Source: Paraburkholderia sp. CNPSo 3272
GTDB taxonomy: Bacteria > Pseudomonadota > Gammaproteobacteria > Burkholderiales > Burkholderiaceae
Reading direction: 5' to 3'
Assembly (NCBI RefSeq): GCF_024206495.1
Contig: NZ_JAMBPQ010000041.1
Location: 1-63,339, forward strand
DNA length: 63,339 nucleotides
Shown here: positions 53,528 through 62,989 of the stretch, one piece after another
Layout of the letters: each line of letters starts with the position of its first letter
Numbering within the stretch: position 1 is the stretch's first letter
Notes under the pieces: generated by a model
The model's input: only the letters and a program-made list of their open reading frames with translations
The model's database searches: none
Told to the model about the DNA's origin: nothing
Program-made: the position numbers and the translations under genes

Positions 53528-54756
53528 ACCCAACAAAGGAATCCGAAGCAACCGCGGTGAACGGCGCTTTGCACGGCCTGCGCGTGATCGATCTGAGCCG
53601 CGTGCTGGGCGGTCCGTACTGCACCCAGGCGCTCGCCGACCACGGCGCCGAAGTCATCAAGCTCGAACCGCCCGACGGCGACGAAACGCGCGGCTGGGGC
53701 CCACCCTTCGTCGGCGATACGGCGTCGTACTACGTTGGCGTGAACCGCAACAAGCAGGGCATCGCCGTCGATCTCTCGCGCGAAGCGGGTCGCGCGATTC
53801 TGTGGCAGCTGCTCGAAGGCGCGGACGTGCTGGTCGAAAACTTCAAGCCTGGCACGCTCGCGCGCTGGGGCATGGACTACGAGCGCGACCTTCACCCACG
53901 TTTTCCTCGCCTGATTCACTGCGCGATTTCGGGCTTCGGTCCGGACGGCCCGCTCGGCGGCCTGCCCGGCTACGACGCCGCGATTCAGGCGATGGCGGGC
54001 CTGATGAGCGTGAACGGCGAGCACGACGGCCCCGCGCTGCGCATCGGCCTGCCGATCGTGGACATGGTCACGGGTCTGAACGCGCTCGCCGGCGTTCTGC
54101 TCGCGCTGGCCGAGCGACAAATGAGCGGCCTCGGGCAGTCGGTGGATATTGCGCTTTACGATTGCGGCGTGTCGCTCCTGCATCCGCATCTGCCGAACTA
54201 TTTCGGCAGTGGCCGCACGCCGCAGCGCAGCGGCAACGCGCACCCGAACATCGCGCCGTACGACAGCTTCGCGACGCTCAGCGCGCCCATCTTCCTCGCG
54301 GTGGGCAACGACCGCCAGTTCGCGAAGCTCTGTGCGCACCTGGGCGTGCCCGATCTCGCCGATGACCCGCGTTTCGCCGATAACCGCAACCGCTGCGCGC
54401 ATCGGCCGGAACTCAAGGCGGCGCTCGAAGCGCAGCTTGCCGCGTACGACTGCGAGCCGCTCGCGCGCGACCTCATCCGGGCCGGCGTGCCGTGCGGCCC
54501 CGTGCAGACCGTCGACGCCGTGGCCGCGCATCCGCACACGCAGCACCGCCGCATGATCGTCGAAATGGATGGCTATCGCGGCACGGGCGCGCCCGTGAAG
54601 CTCTCGCGCACGCCGCCGACGTACCGCACGCGCCCGCCCGCGCTCGGCGCCGACACGCGCGCCGTGATGGACGCGCTCGGCATCGACGCCGATACGCAGC
54701 AACGGCTTTTCGAAGCCGGCATTGTCAAGGAACCCGAAACGACGCCAGGCGACTAG
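53524..54756 (+). CDS. CaiB/BaiF-family CoA-transferase (family III)
   Basis: The 410-residue protein has the family features LRVIDLSRVLGGPYCTQALA, the catalytic aspartate region GLPGYDAAIQAMAGLM and VDIALYDCGVSLL. It would move CoA onto a carboxylic acid, making the substrate for the neighbouring dehydrogenase. It overlaps that gene by four bases. Confidence 0.9.
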   Translation: MNPTKESEATAVNGALHGLRVIDLSRVLGGPYCTQALADHGAEVIKLEPPDGDETRGWGPPFVGDTASYYVGVNRNKQGIAVDLSREAGRAILWQLLEGADVLVENFKPGTLARWGMDYERDLHPRFPRLIHCAISGFGPDGPLGGLPGYDAAIQAMAGLMSVNGEHDGPALRIGLPIVDMVTGLNALAGVLLALAERQMSGLGQSVDIALYDCGVSLLHPHLPNYFGSGRTPQRSGNAHPNIAPYDSFATLSAPIFLAVGNDRQFAKLCAHLGVPDLADDPRFADNRNRCAHRPELKAALEAQLAAYDCEPLARDLIRAGVPCGPVQTVDAVAAHPHTQHRRMIVEMDGYRGTGAPVKLSRTPPTYRTRPPALGADTRAVMDALGIDADTQQRLFEAGIVKEPETTPGD

Positions 54757-54821
54757 CGTTCCATCCCACCCCAACGAATACAGACCGGCCGAAGCCGGCT
54801 CACCCGATCAAGGAGACATGC

Positions 54822-56138
54822 ATGACCCGCCCCGGCACCACCCCTGCGCGCCAGCCCGCCCGCGCTTCGCTCGCCGCCTTCGTCGGCACCACCATCGAGT
54901 GGTACGACTTTTATATCTACGCCACCGCTTCGGCGCTCATCTTCGGCAAGCTATTCTTCCCCTCCCACGAGCCGTTCTACAGCACGCTCGCCTCGTTTGG
55001 CACCTTCGCCGTGGGCTTTTTCGCGCGCCCCTTCGGCGGGCTCGTGTTCGGGCATCTGGGCGACCGCATCGGCCGCAAGAAGGCGCTCGTCGCGACGCTG
55101 TCGATCATGGGCGTCGGCACCGTGGGCATCGGCTTTCTGCCGACCTACGCGAGCGCCGGCGCGCTCGCCCCGGCGCTCCTCGTGCTGCTGCGCGTGGCGC
55201 AGGGCATTGCGATTGGCGGCGAATGGGGCGGCGCGGTGCTCATGGCCGGCGAGCACGCGCCCAGGGAAAAGCGCACGTTTCTCGCCTCGTTTGCGCAACT
55301 CGGCAGTCCGGCCGGCCTGATTCTCGCGCTGCTGGCGTTTCGCAGCGTCGCGCATCTCGACAAGGATGCGCTCTTTGCCTGGGGCTGGCGCTTGCCGTTC
55401 ATCGCGAGCGCCGTGCTGCTCGTGGTGGGCCTGCTGATCCGCTCGGGTGTGGGCGAGTCGCCGGAATTCGAGGCGATCCGGACGCAGCGCCGCACCGCCG
55501 CAATGCCGATCGTCGAAGTGCTGCGCGACTCGTGGCGCGCCGTGCTGCTGTGCCTCGGTGCTAATGTGATCGGCGTGGCGGGAGCGTGGTTCGTCAACAC
55601 CTTCATGCTCAACTACACGACGCAAACGCTCGGACTCGACCGCGGGCTGATTCTCGACTGCCTGTTCGTCGTCGCGTTCATCCAGCTCTTTACGCAGCTG
55701 TTTTCCCGCTGGTTTGCCCAGCGCGTGGGCGCCGGGCGCTTCCTCGTGCTGGCCGCCGCGCTCGCCATGATTTCGCCTTATCCGATGTTCGTGCTCGTCT
55801 CCACTGGCCGGCCGGTCGCCATCGTGGTTGGCATTGCAATTGCCGTGATGTGCATGTGCAGTTCGTACGCGGTCATGGCGGGTTTCATGACGAACGCGTT
55901 CCCGGTGCGCGTGCGCTACTCGGCTATTTCGATCTCCTACCAATGTTGCGCGGCGCTCGCGGGGGGCCTGACGCCGCTCGTCGGCACGCTGCTCGCGCAT
56001 GACTATCCGGGCCAGTGGTGGCCGCTGGCGCTGTTCTACAGCGCGCTTGCGGCCATTTCGCTCGTGTGTATCGCGGTGCTGCAGCGCAGGCAGTCGTCGG
56101 CCACGCAAAGCGATGTGGGGCTCGCGCTGCAGGACTAA
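54822..56138 (+). CDS. MHS-type MFS transporter
   Basis: The 438-residue, 12-helix protein has the metabolite:H+ symporter pattern: FVGTTIEWYDFYIYATASAL at helix 1 and GHLGDRIGRKKAL in loop 2-3, with RVAQGIAIGGEWGGAVLMA. AAGGAGACATGC precedes the ATG at 54822. It should import the acid used by the two enzymes encoded before it. Confidence 0.88.
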   Translation: MTRPGTTPARQPARASLAAFVGTTIEWYDFYIYATASALIFGKLFFPSHEPFYSTLASFGTFAVGFFARPFGGLVFGHLGDRIGRKKALVATLSIMGVGTVGIGFLPTYASAGALAPALLVLLRVAQGIAIGGEWGGAVLMAGEHAPREKRTFLASFAQLGSPAGLILALLAFRSVAHLDKDALFAWGWRLPFIASAVLLVVGLLIRSGVGESPEFEAIRTQRRTAAMPIVEVLRDSWRAVLLCLGANVIGVAGAWFVNTFMLNYTTQTLGLDRGLILDCLFVVAFIQLFTQLFSRWFAQRVGAGRFLVLAAALAMISPYPMFVLVSTGRPVAIVVGIAIAVMCMCSSYAVMAGFMTNAFPVRVRYSAISISYQCCAALAGGLTPLVGTLLAHDYPGQWWPLALFYSALAAISLVCIAVLQRRQSSATQSDVGLALQD

Positions 56139-56147
56139 CGCGCGCCC

Positions 56148-58196
56148 CTACCCGGCAGCCGCAATGGCCTCGATCAGCCGGTTCAGCGCAGCGCGCCACG
56201 CTTCGCTGTTCGGGCCTTCGGTCAGCAGCGCGCCGACCACCTCCCGATGCAGCGCATCGCGTCGCGCGCCCGCGGGCAGAATGTCGCCGAAGCCCGCCAG
56301 CGACTGCGCGAGCGGCGCGCTGCCGCCCTCGCTCTCATCGCGCGTCAAGGCGCGCAAGAGGTCTTGCGCCGCGTCGGGCACGGCCGCGATCATGAGCATG
56401 CGCTCTTCCCAGATCACGAAGCGTGCGAGCCGCGCCAGCAGGCTTTCCGTTCCGGCGCCGCCTTCGACGTTCGCGGTCGCGGCGAAGGCCGGCGTCGTGT
56501 CGAGCCACTCGATCAAGCGTGCGCCCTCCATCGGCCTCGCGATGCCATAGCCTTGCGCGCCGTCCACGCCGAGAATGGCGAGTGCGCGAAGGAGGTCGAG
56601 CGTATCGACGCCTTCGGCGAGCACGAACCTGCCCAGCGAATGACCGAGGCGCGTCAGCTGATAGATGACGCGCAGCGTATTGAGCGCGTCGCCGCCGCTC
56701 ACCCTCACCATCTCGCGGTCGAGCTTGACCCAGTCGAACGGCAATTCCCGCAGGCGCGTGAGGCCGCTATGCCCCGCACCCAGATCGTCCTGCGCGAGGA
56801 GCACGCCGAGCTCGCGGAACTTCGCGAGAATCGCGCGCTGCCCCTGGCTCAGCGACAGTGATTCGTTCTCCAGAACTTCCAGTGTGAGCCGCGCAGCCGG
56901 GCAACGGTGCGCGGCCAGCGCGGTGCGGGCGGCCTCGAAATAGCGGATGTCGTTGAGCGCCGCCGGCGGCAGATTGATCGAGACATCGAGGTCGCGCCCC
57001 TGGGCGAACCAGCGTTCGCGGTCGGCGAGCGCCTGGTCGATGCCGCGTGCGAAGAGCGCGAGCAGATCGTCGGAGGAGAGCGCCGGGAGAAACATGTCCG
57101 GCATGAGCAGGCGCTCGCCGTCGCGCAGACGCGCCAGCGCTTCGACCTTGGTCGCCTTGCCCGTTGCGAGGCTGAGCAGCGGCTGATAGTGCATCTCGAG
57201 CGCGCCGGTGCGCACTAGCGCCGCCCAATGCTGGCGCACGCTCACCGGTACCGCGGCGCTCAGGCCGTCATGGGCGGAGATGCGCATCGCGGCGCAGCCG
57301 AGCAGCGTTTGCAGCAAATCGACGAAGGCCACCTGATGGGGCCCGACGAAGCCGCCCGGAAACGCGCTATACAGACTCAGCACGGCGAGCGGCGGCTGCC
57401 CGGGCGCGGCCAGCGGAATCGCCACCGAAGAGCGCACGCCTTGGCGCGCCGCGAGATCGCGCCACGGCGCGACAAGCGGATCGGTCTGATAGTTGACCAC
57501 GCGCTCCGGCTTGCCGCTGCGCCACGCGCGCCCAATGGACCCCTGCCCTTGCGGATGATCGGCGCGCACGCTAATTTCGTGATCGTGGCCGGCGAGCATG
57601 TTGAGCATGCCGCCTTCCGTCCTGCCGCCCGCGCCGGCCTCGAAGTGAAAAATACCCGCTTCGTCGGGACGGCCGATGGTGCAGGCGCTCACTTCGTCGT
57701 GCTCCGCCAGCGCGCCGATCACCTGGTCGATGAAATTCGTGTAGCCGGCCGCCTCCCACACGAGACGCGTGATGCGCAACAGCGCCTCCTGCTGCGAGTC
57801 CTGAACGGCCTGATACGCCTTGAGTTGCCACGCGAGGTCGGCGGTCAGGCGGCGCGCGTAGAGCGAGAGTTGCTGCGTACTCACTGTGCGGCCGACGTCC
57901 GCGTAGATCAGCTCCTGAAGAATGCCGCGGCTGCGCACGAGTTCCTCCTTGTCGAGCCCGACGATGGCATGAATGCGGCCAATGCGCAGCGCCATGTCCT
58001 CGTGCTCGCGCGCGCTCAGGCCGACACTCGCGAGAGCAAGGAGATTCTGGGTCTGGCGCGCCTTGAGATGCGCGAGTTCCGCGCCCGAAAGCATTTCGAG
58101 GATGCGGCGGGATTTGGGCAAGCGGCCCAGCTCCTCGTAGAAGCGGTTCACCACGTGGGCCGCGTGCTCGTGTAGCGCGCCAATCAGCGTTTTCAT
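56148..58196 (-). CDS. Globin-like sensor, GAF and EAL c-di-GMP phosphodiesterase
   Basis: The 682-residue protein has a globin-coupled-sensor-like domain (about 1-150, histidine in RIGRIHAIVGL), a GAF domain (about 160-310), an EAL domain (about 325-560) and a C-terminal helical region. The EAL catalytic residues appear intact: KVEALARL, INLPPAAL, LEVLENE, DDLGAG, WVKLD, AEGVD and GAQGYG. It would degrade c-di-GMP in response to oxygen or a similar ligand. The N-terminal globin helix is missing; see the out-of-frame ORF just upstream. Confidence 0.85.
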   Translation of the reverse strand: MKTLIGALHEHAAHVVNRFYEELGRLPKSRRILEMLSGAELAHLKARQTQNLLALASVGLSAREHEDMALRIGRIHAIVGLDKEELVRSRGILQELIYADVGRTVSTQQLSLYARRLTADLAWQLKAYQAVQDSQQEALLRITRLVWEAAGYTNFIDQVIGALAEHDEVSACTIGRPDEAGIFHFEAGAGGRTEGGMLNMLAGHDHEISVRADHPQGQGSIGRAWRSGKPERVVNYQTDPLVAPWRDLAARQGVRSSVAIPLAAPGQPPLAVLSLYSAFPGGFVGPHQVAFVDLLQTLLGCAAMRISAHDGLSAAVPVSVRQHWAALVRTGALEMHYQPLLSLATGKATKVEALARLRDGERLLMPDMFLPALSSDDLLALFARGIDQALADRERWFAQGRDLDVSINLPPAALNDIRYFEAARTALAAHRCPAARLTLEVLENESLSLSQGQRAILAKFRELGVLLAQDDLGAGHSGLTRLRELPFDWVKLDREMVRVSGGDALNTLRVIYQLTRLGHSLGRFVLAEGVDTLDLLRALAILGVDGAQGYGIARPMEGARLIEWLDTTPAFAATANVEGGAGTESLLARLARFVIWEERMLMIAAVPDAAQDLLRALTRDESEGGSAPLAQSLAGFGDILPAGARRDALHREVVGALLTEGPNSEAWRAALNRLIEAIAAAG

Positions 58197-58417
58197 TTTT
58201 GAGCCTTCGATATCACCGCCCTGGCGTCACGGCCCGGATCTGCAATTCGGGCACGGTCTCGCGCCAGGTTCATGGCCGTGGTGGTCATTAGCGGCCGCTC
58301 GAACAGCGATTTCTGGCTCGCACAGATGGAATGATACGTCATGCGCCGCCGGCGTCCGCGCGCGGCGGCATACACAAGGCGGCGCACGCGGGCGCCAGGA
58401 GCGCCCAACGTCCGCCT

Positions 58418-59350
58418 TCAAAGCGGCGTGAGCAGCGCCTCGCCCGCGAAGTGCCGCGCCGCGTTTTCGGCGAAGTGGCGCACCGTGGCGGTGCGCACGT
58501 CGGGAGACGCGCCGGCCACGTGCGGCGTGAGCACGATATTGTCTAAACCGATCAGCGCAGCGGGCGGCAGCGGCTCGCCCTCGTAGACGTCGAGCCCCGC
58601 CCCACCCAGCGCCCCCGCCTTCAGCGCGAGGGCGAGTGCGGCCGTATCGACCACGCTGCCGCGCGACACGTTGACGAGAAAACCCTGCGGCCCCAGCGCG
58701 TCGATCACGGCGCGATCGATCAGATGCTTCGTTTGCGCGCCGCCCGGCGTCGCGATCACGAGAAAGTCACTCCATTGCGCGAGCGCCATCACGCTCTCGA
58801 AGTAGCGCGCCTGAGCGCCCTCGCGCGGCTTGCGGTTGTGATAGCCGAGTTCCATGCCGAAGCCCGCCGCGCGCTTCGCAACCTTCTCGCCAATATGACC
58901 GTAGCCGACAATGCCGAGCCGCCGCCCCGTTACCGTGGGACGCATGGGCAGCGCGTCGCGCCAGACACCAGTGCGGCACGCGGCGTCGAAGTGCGGCACG
59001 GCGCGCACGGCCGCGAGCAGCAGCGCGAGCGCATGGTCGGCCACGCAGTCGGCATTGACACCCGCGCCGTTGCACAGCGCGATGCCACGCTCGCGTGCAT
59101 GGTCGAGCGCGATATTCTCGTAGCCCGCGCCAAGCGCGGCCGCCAGTTCGAGCGCGGGCATGCGGTCGATCTCGTCGGCGGTGAGACCCGTCGTGCCGTT
59201 GGTGAGCACCACGTGCACGTCCTTGCCGCGTTGCGCGACCGCTTTGGCGCGCGCATCGGCATCGGGCGCGTAGATCACGTCGAACTGTTCGCCAAATCCG
59301 GCGAGGTCTTCAGCGGGAAGCAGTATCAGGACCAGCAGGCATGGCTTCAT
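58418..59350 (-). CDS. D-isomer-specific 2-hydroxyacid dehydrogenase
   Basis: The 310-residue enzyme has the NAD motif GIVGYGHIGEKVA and the catalytic Arg (NVSRGSVVD), Glu (DVYEGEP) and His (LTPHVAGAS). It reduces a 2-oxoacid such as glyoxylate or hydroxypyruvate; the substrate is open. It is flanked by unrelated genes in the same direction. Confidence 0.88.
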   Translation of the reverse strand: MKPCLLVLILLPAEDLAGFGEQFDVIYAPDADARAKAVAQRGKDVHVVLTNGTTGLTADEIDRMPALELAAALGAGYENIALDHARERGIALCNGAGVNADCVADHALALLLAAVRAVPHFDAACRTGVWRDALPMRPTVTGRRLGIVGYGHIGEKVAKRAAGFGMELGYHNRKPREGAQARYFESVMALAQWSDFLVIATPGGAQTKHLIDRAVIDALGPQGFLVNVSRGSVVDTAALALALKAGALGGAGLDVYEGEPLPPAALIGLDNIVLTPHVAGASPDVRTATVRHFAENAARHFAGEALLTPL

Positions 59351-59416
59351 CGTCGTGTCACCCTTGCGTCAATGTTTCGATATGCGAATCGAATACCGCA
59401 CGCCCGCGTGTGGACT

Positions 59417-60397
59417 TCACACGGCCGTCACATAACGCGGCGGCAACACCTCGACGCGCGGCGCGGCCGCGGCGGCTGCGGCGTCGCGCGCCCGGCGCAT
59501 CTGGTCGGCCGGGCTCATGCCGAAGAGGCGCTTGAATTCGCGGCTGAACTGCGACGCGCTTTCATAGCCCACGCGCGTGGCCGCCGCGCTCACGGTCAGG
59601 CCGTCGTGCGTGATCAGGAGGCGCGCATGATGCAGGCGCGTGGTCTTCACGTACTGCATGGGCGACGTCGAGGTGACGGCCTTGAAGTGCGCATGAAAGA
59701 CGGCAAGGCTCATGCCGGCTTCGGAAGCGAGCGTTTCGACGTCGAGGTCGCCGCGGTAGTCGGTGTGAATGCGCCGCAGCGCCTTCGCGATACGCCCGAA
59801 GTGATGCTGGTGCGTGAGCGCCGCGCGAATCGCGTCGCCCTGCTCGCCCATGAGCACGCGGTAGCAGATTTCGCGCACGATCGAGGGGCCCAGGATGCGC
59901 GCCTCGTACGGCTGCGCGAGCGCTTCGAGCAAGCGCAGCACGGCGTTCGAAAGCGTGGCGTCGAGCGGCGTGGCGTAGATGCCCGAAGGCTCGGACACGG
60001 CACGGCGCGGGTCGTCGAGCGCCATGAGCAGCTCGGCGACAGTCGTGAGGTCGACGCGGATCGAGATCGCGAGAATCGGCTTCTCGGGGCTCGCCTCGGT
60101 CTCGCACTCGAACGGCATCGGCACCGAGAGGACCAGGTATTGCTGGGCGTCGTAGATGAACATCTGGTCGCCGAGAAAGCCGCGCTTGCGTCCCTGGCAG
60201 ACGATGAAAATGCTCGGTTCGTACATGACCGGCTGGCGCGGATGGCTTTCGCTGCCGCGGTAGAGCCGCACGCCTTCGACCGCCGTGGCGTGCACGCCGT
60301 CGCGCTGCGTAATTTGCATGAGCAGGTCGACCGTGCGCGCCTGCGTGGCGGCCGCCGGCGCGATGGCCGCCGCGGCGAGGGTTTTGACGTAGCCCAT
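59417..60397 (-). CDS. AraC-family regulator with N-terminal cupin-type domain
   Basis: The 326-residue protein has an AraC_N-type domain (about 30-190, containing PSIFIVCQGRKRGFLGD) and a C-terminal double helix-turn-helix (DVETLASEAGMSLAVFHAHF and VSAAATRVGYESASQFSREF). It diverges from the alcohol dehydrogenase gene and probably activates it in response to an alcohol or aldehyde. Confidence 0.88.
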   Translation of the reverse strand: MGYVKTLAAAAIAPAAATQARTVDLLMQITQRDGVHATAVEGVRLYRGSESHPRQPVMYEPSIFIVCQGRKRGFLGDQMFIYDAQQYLVLSVPMPFECETEASPEKPILAISIRVDLTTVAELLMALDDPRRAVSEPSGIYATPLDATLSNAVLRLLEALAQPYEARILGPSIVREICYRVLMGEQGDAIRAALTHQHHFGRIAKALRRIHTDYRGDLDVETLASEAGMSLAVFHAHFKAVTSTSPMQYVKTTRLHHARLLITHDGLTVSAAATRVGYESASQFSREFKRLFGMSPADQMRRARDAAAAAAAPRVEVLPPRYVTAV

Positions 60398-60588
60398 ATC
60401 GGTTGTGCCCCAAAAGATGAAGTCAGGCAGAGAAACAGGCTTGCCAATCTATCACTGAACCTGTGGATGTGCTGAGCACCAGGAGAATCAGGCAAGTCTT
60501 CGATAGCTTCAGGTATTCCCTGGGTGGGTGCCGATCCTTACGATGGGAACCCTGCCGCAACACCCATGCACTAGAGGAGAGCTAACAC

Positions 60589-61641
60589 ATGTACCCAACC
60601 TACGGATACGCCGCCCGCGACGCCGCCTCGCCGCTCGCCCCGTTCGAATTCCAGCGCCGCGACCTGCGGGAACTCGACGTCCGTATCGACGTGCTGTTCT
60701 GCGGCGTGTGCCACTCCGACCTGCACCAGGCGCGCGACGAATGGCGCAACACGATTTACCCGGTCGTGCCGGGCCACGAGATCGTCGGCCGCGTGGCCGA
60801 AGTCGGCAAGGGCGTCACGAAGTACAAGGTGGGCGATCTCGTCGGCGTGGGCTGTCTCGTCGACTCGTGCCGCACCTGCCCGAGCTGCGCCGAAGGCCTC
60901 GAACAGTACTGCGAGAACGGCTGGGTCGGCACCTATAACGGCGCCGACCGTGTGAGCGGCGACATCACCTACGGCGGCTACTCCACGCAACTGGTGGTGG
61001 ATGAAGCGTTCGTGCTGCGCGTGCCCGAGAACCTCGATGCCGCCGCGGCCGCGCCGCTCCTGTGCGCGGGCATCACCACCTATTCGCCGCTGCGCACGTG
61101 GGGCGCCGGCCCCGGCAAGAAGGTCGGCATCGTGGGTCTCGGCGGACTCGGCCATATGGGCGTGAAGCTCGCCCATGCCATGGGCGCACATGTGGTGCTG
61201 TTCACGACGTCGCCCTCGAAGATCGAAGACGGCAAGCGCCTGGGCGCGGACGAAGTGGTGATCTCGAAGGACCCGGAGCAGATGCAGGCGCACGCCAACA
61301 GCTTCGACCTGATCGTGAACACCGTGGCCGCGCAGCACGACCTCAACCCGTTCATCGAGCTGCTGCGCCGTGACGGCACGATGACGCTGGTGGGCGCGCC
61401 CGAGCACGATCACCCCTCGCCGCAAGTGTTCAACCTGATCATGAAGCGCCGCCGTCTGGCGGGCTCGCTGATCGGCGGCATTGCAGAAACCCAGGAAATG
61501 CTGGACTTCTGCGGCAAGCATGGCATTACGTCGGATATCGAAATGATCAAGATGCAGGACATCAACAACGCCTATGAGCGCATGCTCAAGAGCGATGTGA
61601 AGTACCGCTTCGTGATCGACCTCGATTCGCTGCGCAAGTAA
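60589..61641 (+). CDS. Zinc-dependent NAD(P) alcohol dehydrogenase (YahK/cinnamyl type)
   Basis: The 350-residue enzyme has the catalytic-zinc ligands in CGVCHSDLH and GHEIVG, the four structural-zinc cysteines CLVDSCRTCPSC...QYC, and the cofactor motif GLGGLGHMGVKLA. AGAGGAGAGC precedes the ATG. It interconverts aldehydes and alcohols. The divergent AraC gene fits a local regulator. Confidence 0.9.
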   Translation: MYPTYGYAARDAASPLAPFEFQRRDLRELDVRIDVLFCGVCHSDLHQARDEWRNTIYPVVPGHEIVGRVAEVGKGVTKYKVGDLVGVGCLVDSCRTCPSCAEGLEQYCENGWVGTYNGADRVSGDITYGGYSTQLVVDEAFVLRVPENLDAAAAAPLLCAGITTYSPLRTWGAGPGKKVGIVGLGGLGHMGVKLAHAMGAHVVLFTTSPSKIEDGKRLGADEVVISKDPEQMQAHANSFDLIVNTVAAQHDLNPFIELLRRDGTMTLVGAPEHDHPSPQVFNLIMKRRRLAGSLIGGIAETQEMLDFCGKHGITSDIEMIKMQDINNAYERMLKSDVKYRFVIDLDSLRK

Positions 61642-61698
61642 CGCGCACGCAGCGCAGGCAAAAGACCCGCGCATCCCGACGTAACACTCTGCCCCGCC

Positions 61699-61759
61699 GG
61701 GCCATCCGTTCCGGATGGCCCGCCAGCCCTTTCCCTTCGAGGCCTTCTTTTTTGGCCTC
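61699..61759 (+). terminator. Hairpin pair after the alcohol dehydrogenase gene
   Basis: GGGCCATCCG pairs with CGGATGGCCC (61699-61721), and GAGGCC-ttctttttt-GGCCTC (61739-61759) follows. The first may be the terminator proper; the T-rich part lies inside the second loop, which is unusual. Confidence 0.5.
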
Positions 61760-61937
61760 CCGTAGTCGAGCCGGCGTCACATGCGCCGCCATCCAATCGT
61801 CATGGCTGTTTAACCGCTGAGCGTCGCTTTCCGCGAGACGCCGGCACCGCGAAGCGCTTTCATCGCTACGCGGCTCACCCTTTTTTGCACCAGCGCGGAT
61901 TTCGTTCAAGCCTCAAGCCCATTGCAGGAGCTCGCCC

Positions 61938-62900
61938 GTGATCGACCGCATCCAGGCGATGCGCACGTTCGTGCGCATCGTTGACACCAATAGTTTCACC
62001 AAAGCCGCGCAGTCACTCGATATGCCGCGCGCCAGCGCTACTACGCTGATGCAAAACCTCGAATCGCTGCTCGGCACGCAATTGCTCGTGCGCACGACGC
62101 GGCGCCTTTCGCTCACGCCCGAAGGCGCCGCGTACTATGAGCGCGCCTCGCAGATCCTCGCCGACATCGACGATGCCGAAGCGAGCGTGCGCCAGTCGCC
62201 CGGCGCGATCGGCGGGCGCTTGCGCGTGGAGATGCCGGGCCTCATCGCCAACGCGATCGTGCTGCCTGCGCTCGACGAGTTCCACGCGCGCTATCCGCAG
62301 ATCGACCTCGTGATCGGCGTGAGCCTGCGCAACGTCGATCTCGTCGGCGAAGGCGTGGATTGCAGCATCCAGCTCGGCGAGCTGCCCGATTCGGGACTCG
62401 CGGCGCGGCGCCTCGGCGTGCTGGAGCACGTGACCTGCGCGAGCCCCGCGTACCTCGAGCGGCATGGCGCGCCGCAAACGCTCGACGATCTCGCGCAGCA
62501 TCCGGTCGTCAACTTCCTCTCGCCGCTCACGGGCCGCCCGTTCGAGTTCGACTTCGAGGTGGAGGGCAGTCCGACCAAGGTGAAGGTGGACGGGTTCGTG
62601 CATGTCTCCGACGAGTTCGCCTACCTCACGTGCGGTTTGCAGGGCTATGGCCTGATCCAGCCGCCGCTGCTCGCTGCGCAGCCATACCTGGACAGCGGTG
62701 CGTTGGTCGAGGTGCTGCCGCAGTGGAAGCCGCTGCCCACGCCGGTATCGGTGGCGTTCGTGAAGTCGCGACAGTTGTCGCCGCGTGTGCGCGTGTTCGT
62801 CGACTGGCTTGCGGAGCTGTTCGAGGACGCGGGCGCGGTTAATCGCGATCTCTCGCGGGTGCGGCAGTTGTTGGAGGGGCTGCAGCTGGCGCCTGTCTGA
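61938..62900 (+). CDS. LysR-family regulator
   Basis: The 320-residue protein has an N-terminal helix-turn-helix (RTFVRIVDTNSFTKAAQSL, MPRASATTLMQNLE) and an effector domain of the DmlR/AaeR-like group (GLAARRLGVLEHVTCASPAYL). The start is GTG at 61938 with GCAGGAG upstream. The target gene is not evident; it may be outside the window. Confidence 0.88.
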   Translation: MIDRIQAMRTFVRIVDTNSFTKAAQSLDMPRASATTLMQNLESLLGTQLLVRTTRRLSLTPEGAAYYERASQILADIDDAEASVRQSPGAIGGRLRVEMPGLIANAIVLPALDEFHARYPQIDLVIGVSLRNVDLVGEGVDCSIQLGELPDSGLAARRLGVLEHVTCASPAYLERHGAPQTLDDLAQHPVVNFLSPLTGRPFEFDFEVEGSPTKVKVDGFVHVSDEFAYLTCGLQGYGLIQPPLLAAQPYLDSGALVEVLPQWKPLPTPVSVAFVKSRQLSPRVRVFVDWLAELFEDAGAVNRDLSRVRQLLEGLQLAPV

Positions 62901-62912
62901 GCGTTTGCGGTT

Positions 62913-62951
62913 TTTTGCTTTGGCCTTTTGCTTTGGCCTTTAGCTTTGGCC
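62913..62951 (+). repeat. Three tandem copies of a 13-bp unit
   Basis: TTTTGCTTTGGCC is repeated twice exactly (62913-62938) and once with one change (62939-62951), right behind the LysR stop. Confidence 0.8.
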
Positions 62952-62989
62952 TTTACTTGTGTTCGCGTCGGTATGCAGGCGTTGCCCCT

